Of a DNA stretch of 64,000 bases, positions 9,375 through 19,634 are shown piece by piece. Within the stretch, counting starts at the first letter, position 1; each line of letters opens with the position of its first letter. A program made the translations under genes and the position numbers. The notes below the pieces were generated by a model. The model was not told where the DNA came from, searched no databases, and saw only the letters and a program-made list of their open reading frames with translations. Source of the DNA: Exiguobacterium aurantiacum (lineage in GTDB: Bacteria; Bacillota; Bacilli; Exiguobacteriales; Exiguobacteriaceae); assembly GCF_001766415.1 (NCBI RefSeq), contig NZ_MKXO01000001.1, forward strand, positions 868,001 to 932,000, read 5' to 3'.

Positions 9375-10409
9375 TTACGGGACGAGGACGATCTTACCGA
9401 CCTTGCCTTGCTGTTTGAAATACGTTTGCGCCGCCCGGGCCTCTTCTAACGGGAATGTGCGGTCGACGACCGGCTTGATTTGACCGCTCGAAATCGCTTG
9501 GAGCATCGCTTTGAATTCCGCTCGTGTCCCGAGCACCGATCCATACATCGTAATGTGCTTCAAGTAGAGCGTACGGAAATCGAGATCGGTCCGTTGTCCC
9601 CCGGCCGATCCGGATATGCAAAACTTACCGCCGTTCTTCAATACATCGAGCGACGTTGCGAACAACGCATCCCCGACGACGTCGAGCACGGCATCGACCG
9701 GTCCACCGTTCGCTGCTAAAATCTCGTCCGCGAGCGTCTTCGACCGATAGGAAACGACGTGGCTCGCCCCGAGCGCTTTCAGTTTCGGTGCGTCTTTCAA
9801 ATCACCGATGATGGCGATGACGTTCGCTCCGAACACGTGCGCTGCAATCTGCACGTTCAACGAGCCGACACCGCCGCTCGCACCGGTGACGACGACCGTC
9901 TCACCAGGACGGATTTGAATTTGCTCGTTCATGTGCCACGCCGTCAACCCGCTCACCGAGAAGACGGCGCTGTCGACGAAACTGTCGAGCGGCATGTCAT
10001 AACAAAGCTCGGCCGGCCAGACGACATATTCCGCATAACCGCCGTCATATTCCGAGCCGATGAACGACATGTCGGGAGCGATATGCTCCGCACCGTCCGC
10101 CCCACTCGACGTGAACGGAAACAAGACGACACGTCGGCCGATCATCCCTTCATCCACTTGATTCCCGACCCCGACAATTTCTCCGGTAATATCTGATCCT
10201 GGAATCCGTGGAAACTGGACTCCCTCCGGACGCCAGCCTGATTCCTGCTCCGTCCCGTACGCCCCTTCTCGCATCCATATCTCCGTATTGTTGATGCCGC
10301 ACGCCTGTACGCGGACGAGCACCTCATCGTCTTTCGGTGTCGGGACCGGGACGTCGACGACCTGTAATTGATCGACGTCACCGTATCCGATAACTTGAAC
10401 TGCTTTCAT
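9375..10409 (-). CDS. Zinc-less MDR-family NAD(P)-dependent alcohol dehydrogenase/quinone oxidoreductase
   Basis: A medium-chain dehydrogenase/reductase of about 344 residues. The N-terminal GroES-like domain has ACGINNTEIWMREG and GSDITGEIVGVG; the Rossmann domain has GASGGVGSLNVQIAAHVFGA for NAD(P)H binding. The catalytic zinc ligands are not conserved (Asn-Asn-Thr where zinc enzymes have Cys-His contexts), so it is nearer to quinone oxidoreductases. The substrate is unknown. A GGAGG site precedes both TTG 10412 and ATG 10409; I prefer the ATG. It is a single-gene unit between two terminators. Confidence 0.85.
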   Translation of the reverse strand: MKAVQVIGYGDVDQLQVVDVPVPTPKDDEVLVRVQACGINNTEIWMREGAYGTEQESGWRPEGVQFPRIPGSDITGEIVGVGNQVDEGMIGRRVVLFPFTSSGADGAEHIAPDMSFIGSEYDGGYAEYVVWPAELCYDMPLDSFVDSAVFSVSGLTAWHMNEQIQIRPGETVVVTGASGGVGSLNVQIAAHVFGANVIAIIGDLKDAPKLKALGASHVVSYRSKTLADEILAANGGPVDAVLDVVGDALFATSLDVLKNGGKFCISGSAGGQRTDLDFRTLYLKHITMYGSVLGTRAEFKAMLQAISSGQIKPVVDRTFPLEEARAAQTYFKQQGKVGKIVLVP

Positions 10410-10462
10410 CAATTCGTTTCCTCCTCACACACACTGATGCTTGTTTATACCCATTTTACGCA

Positions 10463-10498
10463 AAACAGCCACCAAGACTTGAATCACTGGTGGCTGCC
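10463..10498 (-). terminator. Terminator of the ABC transporter gene
   Basis: CAGCCACCA / TGGTGGCTG inverted repeat with a T-run (TTTT) on the minus strand, just after the ABC transporter stop. Confidence 0.75.
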
Positions 10499-10505
10499 CG
10501 ACTAG

Positions 10506-12218
10506 TTATAGTTGTTGCCGTCTGAGCAGCCCGGCGAAGACGCCGCCTTTGGCACTCAACTCGTCGTGCGTGCCGTCCTCGACGATGCCGTCGGCGGTGA
10601 CGACGAGGATGCGGTCGGCATTCTTCACGGTCGCAAGACGGTGCGCGATGATGAGCGTCGTCCGGTCGGCCGCGAGTTCCGTAAGCGACTCTTGGATAAT
10701 CGCTTCCGTCTCGGTGTCGAGGGCGGACGTCGCTTCATCTAAGATCAAGATCGGTGGGTTCTTCAAGAACATGCGGGCGATGGCGATCCGTTGTTTCTGT
10801 CCGCCCGACAGTTTCAGTCCCCGCTCTCCGATCTGCGTGTCGAGCCCGTGCTCGAGTTCGTCGACGAGCGAGTTCAAATGTGCCTTCTCGACCGCGTGCA
10901 TGACTTCCGCGTCGCTCGCCTCGAGCTTGCCGTAGGCGATGTTCTCGCGGAGCGTCCCGGCGAACAAGAACACGTCCTGCTGCACGATCCCGATCTGGCG
11001 ACGCAGACTCTCTTTCGTCATGTCACGGATGTCGATCCCGTCGATCGTGATGGCCCCAGCCGTCACGTCATAAAAGCGTGGGATGAGTGAGCAGATCGTT
11101 GTTTTGCCGGCACCGCTCGTCCCGACGAGGGCGACCGTCGATCCGGTCGTGATGTCGAGGTCGATATGCGTCAACACTTCTCGGTAGTCCGAGTAGCCGA
11201 ACGAGACGTCGTGGAAAGCGATGTTCCCTTTCAGTGAACTGACCTCGACCGCGTCCGGACGGTTCTCGATGTCCGGTGCCTCATCGATCAGTTCTGTGAA
11301 CCGTTTGAAGCCGGCCATCCCTTTCGGATACATCTCGAGGAGCGCCGTGATCTTCTCGACCGGTTTGATGAGCAAGTTCATATACAAGATGAAACCGACG
11401 AGCTCACCGTATGTCAATTCGTTTTCATACGTCAAGTACGCCCCGTAGACGAGGACGAGCAATGTCATGAGCCGTGTCGTGATATAGATCCCGGCGAGCG
11501 ACTTACTCATGACCCGATACGCTTCGATCTTCGAACCGCGATAGAAGTTGTTGTCTTGTTGGAACCGGTTGATTTCGAACGTCTCGTTCGTGAACGACTG
11601 GACGACACGCGCGCCAGAGACGCTATCTTCGACGCGGGCGTTCACTTCACTGATGTTGCCGTACATCTTCTGCCACGCCTTGTTCATGTTTTTATTGGCG
11701 TACGTGATCATGATGACGAGGAACGGAACGGCGATGACCGTCACGAGCGCAAGTTGCGGATTGATCGAGAACATGATCCCGAACGCGCCGAGCAATGTCA
11801 TGATGGCGATGAAGAAGTCTTCCGGGCCGTGGTGTGCCACTTCGCCGATGTCGAACAAGTCGTTCGTGACCCGGCTCATCAAGTGACCGGTCTTATGGTT
11901 GTCGAAGAAGCGGAACGATTGCTTATGGATGTGCGTGAACAGTTCTTCGCGCATGTCGGTCTCGATATTGATCCCGAGCTTGTGCCCCCAATAGTTGACG
12001 ACGTACTGCATCATCATGGCGAGTATGTACAGAATAAGCAGGCCGATACTGATGATAATGATCCAGTTCCATTCGCCGCCTGGTAACAGAACGTCGATGA
12101 ACCATTTCACAGCGAGCGGGAAGCCGAGCTCGAGCAGGCCGACGAGGATGGCGAACGTGAAATCAAGGATGAATAACTTCTTATGTGGACGGTAATAACT
12201 AAAAAAACGTGAGATCAT
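10506..12218 (-). CDS. ABC transporter, fused permease/ATPase (MsbA/YwjA-like)
   Basis: A 570-residue half-transporter. Six membrane helices fill residues 15-300, with the exporter coupling region SFRFFDNHKTGHLMSRVTND. The ATPase follows: Walker A GTSGAGKTT (366-374), Q-loop GIVQQDVFLF, signature LSGGQKQRIAIARM, Walker B LILDEATSALD and the switch His in IIAHRLAT. It should work as a homodimer in the membrane, exporting lipid or drug-like compounds. Similarity is closest by eye to Bacillus YwjA; the substrate is unknown. It is a one-gene unit. Confidence 0.88.
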   Translation of the reverse strand: MISRFFSYYRPHKKLFILDFTFAILVGLLELGFPLAVKWFIDVLLPGGEWNWIIIISIGLLILYILAMMMQYVVNYWGHKLGINIETDMREELFTHIHKQSFRFFDNHKTGHLMSRVTNDLFDIGEVAHHGPEDFFIAIMTLLGAFGIMFSINPQLALVTVIAVPFLVIMITYANKNMNKAWQKMYGNISEVNARVEDSVSGARVVQSFTNETFEINRFQQDNNFYRGSKIEAYRVMSKSLAGIYITTRLMTLLVLVYGAYLTYENELTYGELVGFILYMNLLIKPVEKITALLEMYPKGMAGFKRFTELIDEAPDIENRPDAVEVSSLKGNIAFHDVSFGYSDYREVLTHIDLDITTGSTVALVGTSGAGKTTICSLIPRFYDVTAGAITIDGIDIRDMTKESLRRQIGIVQQDVFLFAGTLRENIAYGKLEASDAEVMHAVEKAHLNSLVDELEHGLDTQIGERGLKLSGGQKQRIAIARMFLKNPPILILDEATSALDTETEAIIQESLTELAADRTTLIIAHRLATVKNADRILVVTADGIVEDGTHDELSAKGGVFAGLLRRQQL

Positions 12219-12336
12219 TTCCTTTCCCCCTTCTAAACAAATAGTTTACGCTTTTTTGCAGGAAGTGGAAAATGGGAAGCACGTCTTTTTCAATCTTTTT
12301 TCAGACGATGTATAATGGATGTAAGGAGTGATAACA

Positions 12337-12687
12337 ATGAACGTACAGATTACAGACCGCGCGAACGAGCGCATCAACGCCTTAAAAGGCGACCGTGACG
12401 GACAGATGCACTTGTTTTATGAGACGGAAGGCTGCGGTTGCGGCAATAGCGGCATCTTCGAGATCCGTTACGTGACCGAGACGACGCCAGAAGACGTCGA
12501 GATCGACTCGAACGTCGGGCCAATCCTCATCAAGAACTGGACGAAAGTCTTCCTAGATGAAGACATGATCATCGACTACCGCGACGATAAACGGTCGCTC
12601 GTCTTGAAGAGCAACGGTCAAGTGTTCAACTCGAACCTGCTTGTGACCGACGGGACCGGTTGCCAGCTGAACGTGCCGAGCGCATGA
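12337..12687 (+). CDS. HesB/YqkB-like iron-sulfur biogenesis family protein
   Basis: A 116-residue protein of the Fe-S_biosyn (HesB/IscA) fold. A CGCG motif at residues 33-36 and a lone C-terminal cysteine (GCQLNVPSA, Cys109) are the likely metal or cluster ligands, although the layout differs from the three-cysteine A-type carrier pattern. GGAG at 12325-12328 supports the ATG at 12337. A TATAAT -10 box lies at 12311-12316. Its last codon overlaps the start of the next gene by four bases. Role in iron-sulfur supply or iron handling is inferred from the family. Confidence 0.8.
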   Translation: MNVQITDRANERINALKGDRDGQMHLFYETEGCGCGNSGIFEIRYVTETTPEDVEIDSNVGPILIKNWTKVFLDEDMIIDYRDDKRSLVLKSNGQVFNSNLLVTDGTGCQLNVPSA

Positions 12688-12875
12688 AACAAGCGCTCCA
12701 GGAGCACCCGAAGTTGATGCTTTGGTTCCTCCTCAGCTTCGGCCTCGGTTTGTTCGGCATCTATCTCGCTTTCACGGACTCCGTCTATACGATGACGGCC
12801 GTGATCGCATCGCTGTTCGCGTTCGGGTTCGCGCTTCAACGGACCGCAAAGAAGATGGAACAGCAGAATGACTAA
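12684..12875 (+). CDS. Small two-helix membrane protein
   Basis: A 63-residue protein with two hydrophobic helices (about residues 11-28 and 33-52) and a charged C-terminus. Its ATG overlaps the stop of the HesB-like gene (ATGA), so it is translationally coupled to it. I do not recognise the family. The codon use matches the neighbours, and a terminator follows at once, supporting a real gene. Confidence 0.6.
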   Translation: MKQALQEHPKLMLWFLLSFGLGLFGIYLAFTDSVYTMTAVIASLFAFGFALQRTAKKMEQQND

Positions 12876-12911
12876 AAAGGAGGTTCGCCGCGGCGAACCT
12901 CCTTTTGTTTA
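12874..12911. terminator. Bidirectional terminator
   Basis: A long GC-rich hairpin (AAAAGGAGGTTCGCC / GGCGAACCTCCTTTT) between the small membrane protein gene and the end of aspS. Confidence 0.85.
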
Positions 12912-14687
12912 TCCTTGTTTCTTCTCTTTCACCGCTGTCCGGATTGACAACTCTTCGAGTTGCGCGTCCGCGACCGGGCTTGGTGCTTGCGTCAATAGAC
13001 AGCTCGCCGACGCCGTTTTCGGGAAGGCGATCGTGTCACGAAGGTTCGAACGACCCGCGAGGATCATGACGAGGCGGTCGAGACCGAGCGCGATACCCGC
13101 GTGCGGCGGTGTGCCGTATTCGAACGCTTCGAGCAAGAAGCCGAACTGGGCGACCGACTCTTCGACCGTGAAGCCGAGCAGTTTGAACATGCGCTCTTGA
13201 ATGTCACGCTCATAAATCCGCTGCGATCCGCCACCGAGCTCATAGCCGTTCAAGACGAGGTCATACGCGAGCGCGCGCACGCTTGCTGGGTCCGTCTCGA
13301 GCAAGTGGAGGTCGTCACGGTTTGGCATCGTGAACGGGTGGTGGTTGGCGTAGAAGCGGCCGTCTTCTTCTTCGAACGTGACGAGCGGGAAGTCCGTCAC
13401 CCAAAGGAAGTTGAACTTCGACTCGTCGATGAGTCCGAGCTCATGACCGAGCTTGACACGAAGGGCGCCGAGGCTGTCGGCGACGACAGTTGGTTTTGCC
13501 GCCACGAACAAGAGCAGATCGCCCGCTTCCGCGTTCGTCGCTTCAATCAACTTCTGTGCGTACGTCTCGTCGAAGAACTTCGCGATCGGTCCGTTCAAGC
13601 CTTCAGCCGTCACTTTAAGCCAAGCGAGGCCTTTCGCGCCGTAGACGGCCGTGAACTCTTGAAGTTTGTCGATGTCTTTACGCGAGAACTTGTCGGCCTC
13701 GCCTTTGACGTTGATCGCTTTGACGTGTCCGTTCGACTCGAGCGCCATATCGAACACTTTGAAGCCTGCGCCTGTGACGGCGTCGGCGACGTCGATGAGT
13801 TCGAGACCGAAACGTGTGTCCGGCTTATCCGAACCGAAGCGACGCATCGCTTCCTCGTGCGTCATCCGCTCGAACTTGGCCGGTGTGTCGGTGCGACCGA
13901 GCGTCGCTTCCATCACTTGCCCCATCATCGCTTCCATCATCGCCATCAAGTCTTCGACGTCCATGAAGCTCGTCTCGATGTCGACTTGTGTGAATTCCGG
14001 TTGACGGTCGGCCCGGAGGTCTTCGTCACGGAAACAGCGGGCGATTTGGAAGTAACGGTCGAACCCAGCGACCATGAGCAACTGTTTGAACAGCTGCGGT
14101 GATTGTGGGAGCGCGTAGAACTCGCCACCGTGGACACGGCTCGGGACGAGATAGTCACGGGCGCCTTCCGGTGTCGACTTCGTCAAGATCGGCGTCTCGA
14201 CTTCGAGGAACTCTTCTTCTGTCAAGAAGTTACGGATCGTGTTCGACGCCTTCGAGCGGAGACGGAACGTCTCTTGGAGTGCCGGACGACGCAGGTCGAG
14301 GTAACGGTATTTGAGGCGAAGGTCTTCTGAGACATTTTCCGCTTCGTCGCCGATCGGGATCGGTGTCATCTTCGCCGCGTTCAAGATGTTGATCTCTGAA
14401 GCGATGACTTCGATGTTCCCTGTCGGCATGTTCGGGTTTTTGTTCTCACGCTCGAGTACCATTCCCGTCACGTCGAGGACGTATTCGCTACGGATCGATT
14501 CCGCGAGTTTGTGCACCGCTTCGTTCTCAGGGCGCACGACGACTTGGACGATGCCCGTGCGGTCACGAAGGTCGATGAAGATGAGTCCTCCGAGGTCGCG
14601 TCGTTTTTGAACCCAACCTTTCAATTGTACTTCTTGGCCGATCAGTGACTCTGTCACGCGGCCGTTCATATGTGTGCGTCCGATCAT
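12909..14687 (-). CDS. aspS: Aspartyl-tRNA synthetase
   Basis: A 592-residue class II synthetase that charges tRNA with aspartate. It has the N-terminal anticodon-binding OB fold ([26 protein letters not shown]), class II motif 2 ([18 protein letters not shown]), the bacterial GAD insertion domain (about residues 290-420) and motif 3 ([15 protein letters not shown]). The length is that of the bacterial type. The ATG overlaps the hisS stop (ATGA), so it is the second gene of a hisS-aspS operon read from the T-box upstream. Confidence 0.97.
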   Translation of the reverse strand: MIGRTHMNGRVTESLIGQEVQLKGWVQKRRDLGGLIFIDLRDRTGIVQVVVRPENEAVHKLAESIRSEYVLDVTGMVLERENKNPNMPTGNIEVIASEINILNAAKMTPIPIGDEAENVSEDLRLKYRYLDLRRPALQETFRLRSKASNTIRNFLTEEEFLEVETPILTKSTPEGARDYLVPSRVHGGEFYALPQSPQLFKQLLMVAGFDRYFQIARCFRDEDLRADRQPEFTQVDIETSFMDVEDLMAMMEAMMGQVMEATLGRTDTPAKFERMTHEEAMRRFGSDKPDTRFGLELIDVADAVTGAGFKVFDMALESNGHVKAINVKGEADKFSRKDIDKLQEFTAVYGAKGLAWLKVTAEGLNGPIAKFFDETYAQKLIEATNAEAGDLLLFVAAKPTVVADSLGALRVKLGHELGLIDESKFNFLWVTDFPLVTFEEEDGRFYANHHPFTMPNRDDLHLLETDPASVRALAYDLVLNGYELGGGSQRIYERDIQERMFKLLGFTVEESVAQFGFLLEAFEYGTPPHAGIALGLDRLVMILAGRSNLRDTIAFPKTASASCLLTQAPSPVADAQLEELSIRTAVKEKKQG

Positions 14688-15964
14688 TGTCCTGCTCCTT
14701 CCGATAGTTCACGAATTTTGTCTGCGACGGCCGAGAGAGGCACGTCGACTTGTTCTCCAGTTGCCATGACTTTGAGCGAGGCCGAGCCGCGTTCGACTTC
14801 ATCGTCTCCAAGGATGACGGTGAATGCCGCATTTAAGCGGTCGGCTTGTTTGAATTGACCTTTGAACTTACGTCCGAGGTAATCGCGGTCGGCTTTGAAC
14901 CCTTCCATGCGGAGGAGTTGCAACAGGCGCGTCGCCGTCGTCTCGACGTCTTTTCCGCCTTGGGCGACGACAAAGACATCAAGCCCGGTCGAAAGCTCAG
15001 GGAGCACGTTCTCGTTCTCGAGCGCGAGGATGAGCCGTTCAAGCCCGATTCCGAAGCCGATACCTGGCATATCCGGTCCACCGATATCTTGGACGAGGCC
15101 GTTATAGCGTCCACCGCCGCAAAGCGTCGTGATCGCGCCGAAACCTTCTGCTTCCGACATGATCTCAAACGCCGTGTGCGTGTAGTAATCGAGGCCACGG
15201 ACGAGTGTCGGGTCGACTTCATAGACGACACCGAGCGCGTCCAAGTGCTCGAGCACTTTGTCGAAATACGCTTTCGACTCTTCGTTCAAAAAGTCGAGGA
15301 TCGACGGTGCCGACTTCATCGCCGGGTGGTCGCGATCGACTTTACAATCGAGGACGCGGAGCGGGTTTTGGTGCAGGCGCGTCTGACAGTCCTGGCACAA
15401 TTCGTGTGCGACCGGCTCGAAGTGACGGATGAGCGCTTCGCGGTGGGCGTTGCGGCTCTCCGCGTCACCGAGCGAGTTGACGACGACTTTGATTTTTTGT
15501 AAGCCGAACGATTTGTAGATCGTGTAGGCGAGGCTGATCACTTCGGCGTCGACGGCCGGGTCACTGCTGCCGATCGCCTCGACACCGTACTGGTGCAACT
15601 GGCGGAAACGGCCTTTTTGCGGACGCTCGTAACGGAACATCGGTCCCATATAGTACAGCTTTGTCGGTTGATCGGGACTGCCGAACAGTTTGTTCGTGAC
15701 GAAAGCGCGAACGACCGAGGCCGTTCCTTCCGGACGGAGCGTGTACTCGTCCTTGCCTTTTTTGACGAGCGTGAACATCTCTTTTTGGACGATGTCCGTC
15801 GTTTCGCCGACGCTGCGTGTGAACAGGTCCGTCGTTTCAAAAATCGGTGTGCGAATCTCTTTATAGTTGTAGCGGGCACTAATGTCGCGTAACTTGTCTT
15901 CGACATACTGCCACGTCTCGACCGTGCCCGGGAGCAGGTCTTGTGTACCGCGTGGTGCTTTCAT
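14684..15964 (-). CDS. hisS: Histidyl-tRNA synthetase
   Basis: A 426-residue class II synthetase for histidine. The N-terminus [12 protein letters not shown], motif 2 ([20 protein letters not shown]), the histidine-A region [15 protein letters not shown] and [14 protein letters not shown] are diagnostic. The start at 15964 is fixed by AAGGAGG upstream and by the conserved N-terminus; the frame is open further upstream into the leader RNA. The gene is preceded by a T-box leader and followed by overlapping aspS. Confidence 0.97.
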   Translation of the reverse strand: MKAPRGTQDLLPGTVETWQYVEDKLRDISARYNYKEIRTPIFETTDLFTRSVGETTDIVQKEMFTLVKKGKDEYTLRPEGTASVVRAFVTNKLFGSPDQPTKLYYMGPMFRYERPQKGRFRQLHQYGVEAIGSSDPAVDAEVISLAYTIYKSFGLQKIKVVVNSLGDAESRNAHREALIRHFEPVAHELCQDCQTRLHQNPLRVLDCKVDRDHPAMKSAPSILDFLNEESKAYFDKVLEHLDALGVVYEVDPTLVRGLDYYTHTAFEIMSEAEGFGAITTLCGGGRYNGLVQDIGGPDMPGIGFGIGLERLILALENENVLPELSTGLDVFVVAQGGKDVETTATRLLQLLRMEGFKADRDYLGRKFKGQFKQADRLNAAFTVILGDDEVERGSASLKVMATGEQVDVPLSAVADKIRELSEGAGQ

Positions 15965-15979
15965 CAAAATTCCCTCCTT

Positions 15980-16228
15980 AGAATACAAAAAGGCCCTCGT
16001 CCGCAAAGGGACGAGAGCCTGTTAAAGTTTCCCGTGGTACCACCCTCGTTGCAGAGCCAAAATCGATACTCTGCCACTCGAAATCGGTTAACGCCCGATG
16101 AAACGGCTTCCCCTACTAAACGTTCAAGGAAGCACCTCCAAAGTGTCGTTCGGGTCATCATCCAGTCGATGCTTTCAGCCTCGGCATCGCTCTCTTTGCT
16201 GGTGGGGTGACCGTACTTCTCTTTATCA
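15980..16228 (-). promoter_or_regulatory. T-box riboswitch upstream of hisS-aspS
   Basis: On the minus strand the leader has the stem I AGTA motif (in GAGAAGTACGG, 16211-16221), a specifier region ending CGAACGACACTT (GACAC at 16143-16147), the antiterminator T-box GGGTGGTACCACG (about 16032-16046) and a terminator hairpin (15991-16020) with a T-run. T-boxes read uncharged tRNA and permit transcription when the amino acid is short. GACAC contains both GAC (Asp) and CAC (His), which suits an operon encoding both synthetases. Confidence 0.92.
15985..16021 (-). terminator. T-box intrinsic terminator
   Basis: Hairpin AGGCTCTCGTCC / GGACGAGGGCCT with loop CTTTGC and a five-base T-run on the minus strand, 20 bases before the hisS start. 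It is the off-state structure of the T-box. Confidence 0.85.
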
Positions 16229-16276
16229 TAGGTGTTAGGTTATATGGTTCATGATGCCGAATTTTGGCGCCTTCTG

Positions 16277-16720
16277 TCAAGCGTTTTTTTCGAGCATGAG
16301 CGTGACCGGACCGTCGTTGACGAGCCCGACGTCCATCATCGCCCCGAACTTTCCGGTCTCGACGACGAGTCCGTGCGTCCGCAAACGGTCGTTGAACTGC
16401 TCGTAAAGACGTTCGGCGATGTCGGGTTTCGCCGCCTGCGTGAACGCGGGACGGCGGCCTTTCGACGTATCGCCGTAAAGCGTGAACTGCGACACTGACA
16501 ACACTTTGCCGGCGACGTCTTGAATCGACAAGTTCATCTTCTCTTCCGCGTCTTCGAACACACGGAGCCCCGCCACTTTATCGGCGAGCCAGTTCACTTC
16601 CTGCTCGGTATCCTCATGGGTCACCCCGACGAGGAGCAGATAGCCGGCGTCGATTTGTCCGACCGTCTGTTCATCGACTTTGACAGATGCTTCCTTCACT
16701 CGTTGCAACAATACACGCAC
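16277..16720 (-). CDS. dtd: D-aminoacyl-tRNA deacylase
   Basis: A 147-residue DTD-fold enzyme that removes D-amino acids (and glycine from tRNA-Ala) from mischarged t[16 protein letters not shown] at the N-terminus, [17 protein letters not shown] (the SQFTL catalytic motif) and [17 protein letters not shown] (the NxGPVT motif) are all intact. It follows rel with a short gap, as in Bacillus, so rel and dtd are probably one transcript. Confidence 0.96.
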   Translation of the reverse strand: MRVLLQRVKEASVKVDEQTVGQIDAGYLLLVGVTHEDTEQEVNWLADKVAGLRVFEDAEEKMNLSIQDVAGKVLSVSQFTLYGDTSKGRRPAFTQAAKPDIAERLYEQFNDRLRTHGLVVETGKFGAMMDVGLVNDGPVTLMLEKNA

Positions 16721-16737
16721 TTAAAATCTTCCTTTCG

Positions 16738-18927
16738 TTACGTCATCATGACTCGGCTGACCGAGTATACGTCCGAGATCTGTTTGATCCGGTCGACGAC
16801 TTTTTGCAAATGGTTCACGTTCGGAATCGAGATCGTCATCGAGATGCGGGCTTGTTTGTTTTGGTCCCCACGTCCGCTGACGGCGATGATGTTCGTGTTC
16901 GTCGCGGAGACGGCTTGGAGCACGTCGTTCAACAGTCCCGACCGGTCATAACCAGTGATCTCGATATCGACGTTGTAGTTCTTCTCTTTCGCCTGGCCCG
17001 CTTCCCACTCGACGGTCAAGAGGCGTTCCGGGTGTTGCTCGTTGATGATGTTCAAGCAGTCTTTCCGGTGGATCGAGACGCCGCGACCGCGGGTGATATA
17101 TCCGACGATTTCGTCGCCCGGCACCGGGTTACAGCACCGGCTCATCCGGATGAGCATATTGTCGATCCCTTTGACCGAGACGCCGGCCTCGGCCGTCTTC
17201 TTCTTCGGTGACTGGCTGACTTTTAGTTCGTTGATCGCGTCAGACAGTTCGAGTTTCGGCTCTTTCCGTTGCTTCTCCGTCAACTTGTGCGCGACTTGGG
17301 CCGCGGTGATGCCGTGATAGCCGACGGCGGCGTACATCTCTTCTTCGTTCCCGAAGTTGAACTTCTCGACGACGATGCTGATCGATTGGTCATCGATGAC
17401 TTCTTTCGGTTCGAAGCCGAGCTTCTTGATCTCGACATCGACGAGTTCTTTGCCTTTCTCGACGTTCTCTTCACGTTGTTGGCGTTTGAACCATTGGCGG
17501 ATCTTATTCTTCGCCTGACTCGAGACGGCGAGTTTGAGCCAGTCCTTGCTCGGTCCATAACTATGTTTCGACGTGATGATCTCGATGATGTCACCCGTCT
17601 CAAGTTTATGGTCGAGCGGCACCATGCGTCCGTTCACTTTCGCACCGGTCATCCGATGACCGATCTCGGTATGGATGCGGTACGCATAGTCGATTGGGAC
17701 CGAGCCTTTCGGCAACTCGAACACGTCACCTTTTGGCGTGAAGACGTACAACATGTCGCTGAAGAAGTCGACTTTGAGCGACTCCATGAACTCTTCGGCG
17801 TCGGTCGTATCTTTTTGCAACTCTAAAATTTCACGAAGATGGGCAATCTTTTCATCAAACCCGTTCGTCGCGACGTTTTTGCCTTCTTTATAAGCCCAGT
17901 GCGCGGCAATCCCGAACTCGGCGATGAAGTGCATGTCCTTCGTCCGGATCTGCACCTCGAGCGGCTCACCCTTCGGTCCGATCACCGTCGTGTGAAGCGA
18001 TTGATACATGTTCGGTTTCGGCATGGCGATATAGTCCTTGAAACGACCCGGCATCGGCTTGTACTGCGTATGAATGATCCCGAGGACAGCGTAGCAATCA
18101 CGGATCGAATCAACGATGATCCGGACCGCCATCAAGTCGTAAATTTCATTGAACTCTTTATTATGCTTCACGATCTTATTGTAAATCGAGTAAATATGTT
18201 TCGGTCGACCGTTGACATCGGCTTCGATACTCACTTCATCGAGCACGGCGTTCACTTCGGTGATGACCGATGAGACGAGCGCTTCACGCTCTGTCCGTTT
18301 CTGTTTCATCATCGAGACGATCTTATAGTATTGCTGCGGGTTGATATAGCGTAACGAAATATCTTCGAGCTCCCACTTGATCGTCGAGATCCCCATCCGG
18401 TGCGCGAGCGGCGCAAAGATTTCAAGCGTCTCCTCGGCTTTTTGGACTTGCTTCTCTTTCGGCATATGCTGCAACGTCCGCATGTTGTGCAAGCGGTCGG
18501 CGAGTTTGATCAAGATGACGCGCACGTCTTCAGCCATCGCGATGATCATCTTACGGTGATTCTCCGCGAGTTCTTCTTTCTTCGACTTATACTTGATCTT
18601 CCCAAGCTTCGTCACACCATCGACAAGCATGGCGACTTCAACCCCAAATTCGTCAGTTAGTTCTTTGAGCGTGACATCCGTGTCCTCGACAACGTCGTGC
18701 AACAAGGCACCGACAATCGTCGTCGCATCTAAGCCGATGTCGACGAGAATACCGGCCACTTGCACCGGGTGCAGGATGTAGGGTTCACCTGAGCGTCTGA
18801 ACTGACCGGTATGATGAAGTTTTGCGTATTCGTAAGCGCGTTTCACTTCGGCAACATCATGCTCATCCATATACTTCCCGAGCGCGTCGAGAAGATCCTC
18901 AATACTTACGATTTGTTTTTTGGTCAT
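16738..18927 (-). CDS. relA: Bifunctional (p)ppGpp synthetase/hydrolase Rel
   Basis: A long RSH enzyme of about 729 residues that makes and breaks the alarmone (p)ppGpp during amino acid starvation. Domains in order: HD hydrolase (HPVQVAGILVDIG ... ALLHDVVEDTDV, about 40-190), synthetase (DLMAVRIIVDS ... MPKPNMYQSLHTTV, about 240-350), TGS (VFTPKGDVFELPKGSVPIDYAYRIH), zinc-finger region (MSRCCNPVPGDEIVGYITRGRG) and ACT at the end. The hydrolase HD residues are present, so it is bifunctional. The ATG at 18927 is chosen on family length; a good sigma-A promoter lies upstream. Confidence 0.95.
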   Translation of the reverse strand: MTKKQIVSIEDLLDALGKYMDEHDVAEVKRAYEYAKLHHTGQFRRSGEPYILHPVQVAGILVDIGLDATTIVGALLHDVVEDTDVTLKELTDEFGVEVAMLVDGVTKLGKIKYKSKKEELAENHRKMIIAMAEDVRVILIKLADRLHNMRTLQHMPKEKQVQKAEETLEIFAPLAHRMGISTIKWELEDISLRYINPQQYYKIVSMMKQKRTEREALVSSVITEVNAVLDEVSIEADVNGRPKHIYSIYNKIVKHNKEFNEIYDLMAVRIIVDSIRDCYAVLGIIHTQYKPMPGRFKDYIAMPKPNMYQSLHTTVIGPKGEPLEVQIRTKDMHFIAEFGIAAHWAYKEGKNVATNGFDEKIAHLREILELQKDTTDAEEFMESLKVDFFSDMLYVFTPKGDVFELPKGSVPIDYAYRIHTEIGHRMTGAKVNGRMVPLDHKLETGDIIEIITSKHSYGPSKDWLKLAVSSQAKNKIRQWFKRQQREENVEKGKELVDVEIKKLGFEPKEVIDDQSISIVVEKFNFGNEEEMYAAVGYHGITAAQVAHKLTEKQRKEPKLELSDAINELKVSQSPKKKTAEAGVSVKGIDNMLIRMSRCCNPVPGDEIVGYITRGRGVSIHRKDCLNIINEQHPERLLTVEWEAGQAKEKNYNVDIEITGYDRSGLLNDVLQAVSATNTNIIAVSGRGDQNKQARISMTISIPNVNHLQKVVDRIKQISDVYSVSRVMMT

Positions 18928-19022
18928 AACATTCGACACCCTTTTTCTTACCGCTCCCAACGTCTCGGATTCGTCGCAGCATGGTAGTAGTTTGCGTACA
19001 AGTTGTTCTATTTTTTATTACC

Positions 19023-19051
19023 ATTATCAAAAAAATCTGACGAACTGTCAA
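19023..19051 (-). promoter_or_regulatory. Promoter of rel-dtd
   Basis: On the minus strand TTGACA (19046-19051), a 17-base spacer and GATAAT (19023-19028) form a near-consensus sigma-A promoter. It lies downstream of the apt terminator, so rel-dtd has its own promoter separate from recJ-apt. Confidence 0.8.
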
Positions 19052-19083
19052 AGGTTGTAGGTTGTTTTCCTCAAAAACTATTC

Positions 19084-19112
19084 AAAAAACGGGAAGCATG
19101 AGCTTCCCGTTT
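19084..19112 (-). terminator. Terminator of apt
   Basis: ACGGGAAGC / GCTTCCCGT hairpin followed by six T residues on the minus strand. Confidence 0.85.
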
Positions 19113-19114
19113 CC

Positions 19115-19633
19115 TCAGTCTTCGTAGCGGATGAGTGAGAACACGTCGTATCCTTCGAGACGTTCGCGTCCACCGAGGCCGTCGAGTTCGATCAAGAACC
19201 CGATTCCAGCAACGACACCACCGAGTTGTTCGATCATTTTGATCGTCGCTTCGATTGTGCCACCCGTCGCCAGTAAATCGTCGAGGATGACGACTTGCTG
19301 ACCTGGCTTGATTGAATCTTTGTGCATCGTCAAAATGTCCGTGCCGTATTCAAGACCGTACGATACGCGAACCGTTTCGCGCGGCAACTTGCCTTCTTTA
19401 CGTACCGGGACGAAGCCGAGTTCGAGGGCGTAAGCCGCCGGGCATCCAACGACGAACCCGCGTGCTTCTGGTCCGGCGATGAGTTCAGCGCCACGTTCCT
19501 GCGCGTAGACGATCAATTCGTCGACCGCTTTCTTATAGGCAGGTCCGTCTTGCATAAGCGACGTGATGTCTTTAAAGCTGATCCCTTCTTTAGGGTAATC
19601 CGCTACTTCTTTAATATGCTGTTTGAAATCCAT
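19115..19633 (-). CDS. apt: Adenine phosphoribosyltransferase
   Basis: A 172-residue PRTase that salvages adenine to AMP using PRPP. The PRPP motif [13 protein letters not shown] and the APT signature [21 protein letters not shown] are present, and the length is that of Bacillus Apt. The ATG lies two bases after the recJ stop, with AGGAGG inside the recJ end, so the two are coupled. The recJ-apt-rel order is the Bacillus order. Confidence 0.97.
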   Translation of the reverse strand: MDFKQHIKEVADYPKEGISFKDITSLMQDGPAYKKAVDELIVYAQERGAELIAGPEARGFVVGCPAAYALELGFVPVRKEGKLPRETVRVSYGLEYGTDILTMHKDSIKPGQQVVILDDLLATGGTIEATIKMIEQLGGVVAGIGFLIELDGLGGRERLEGYDVFSLIRYED

Positions 19634-19634
19634 T

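Noticed and set aside
13101-14102. 333-codon open frame on the plus strand over aspS
   Set aside because: It is antisense to aspS, has no RBS or family motif, and its residue pattern mirrors the high-GC third positions of aspS.
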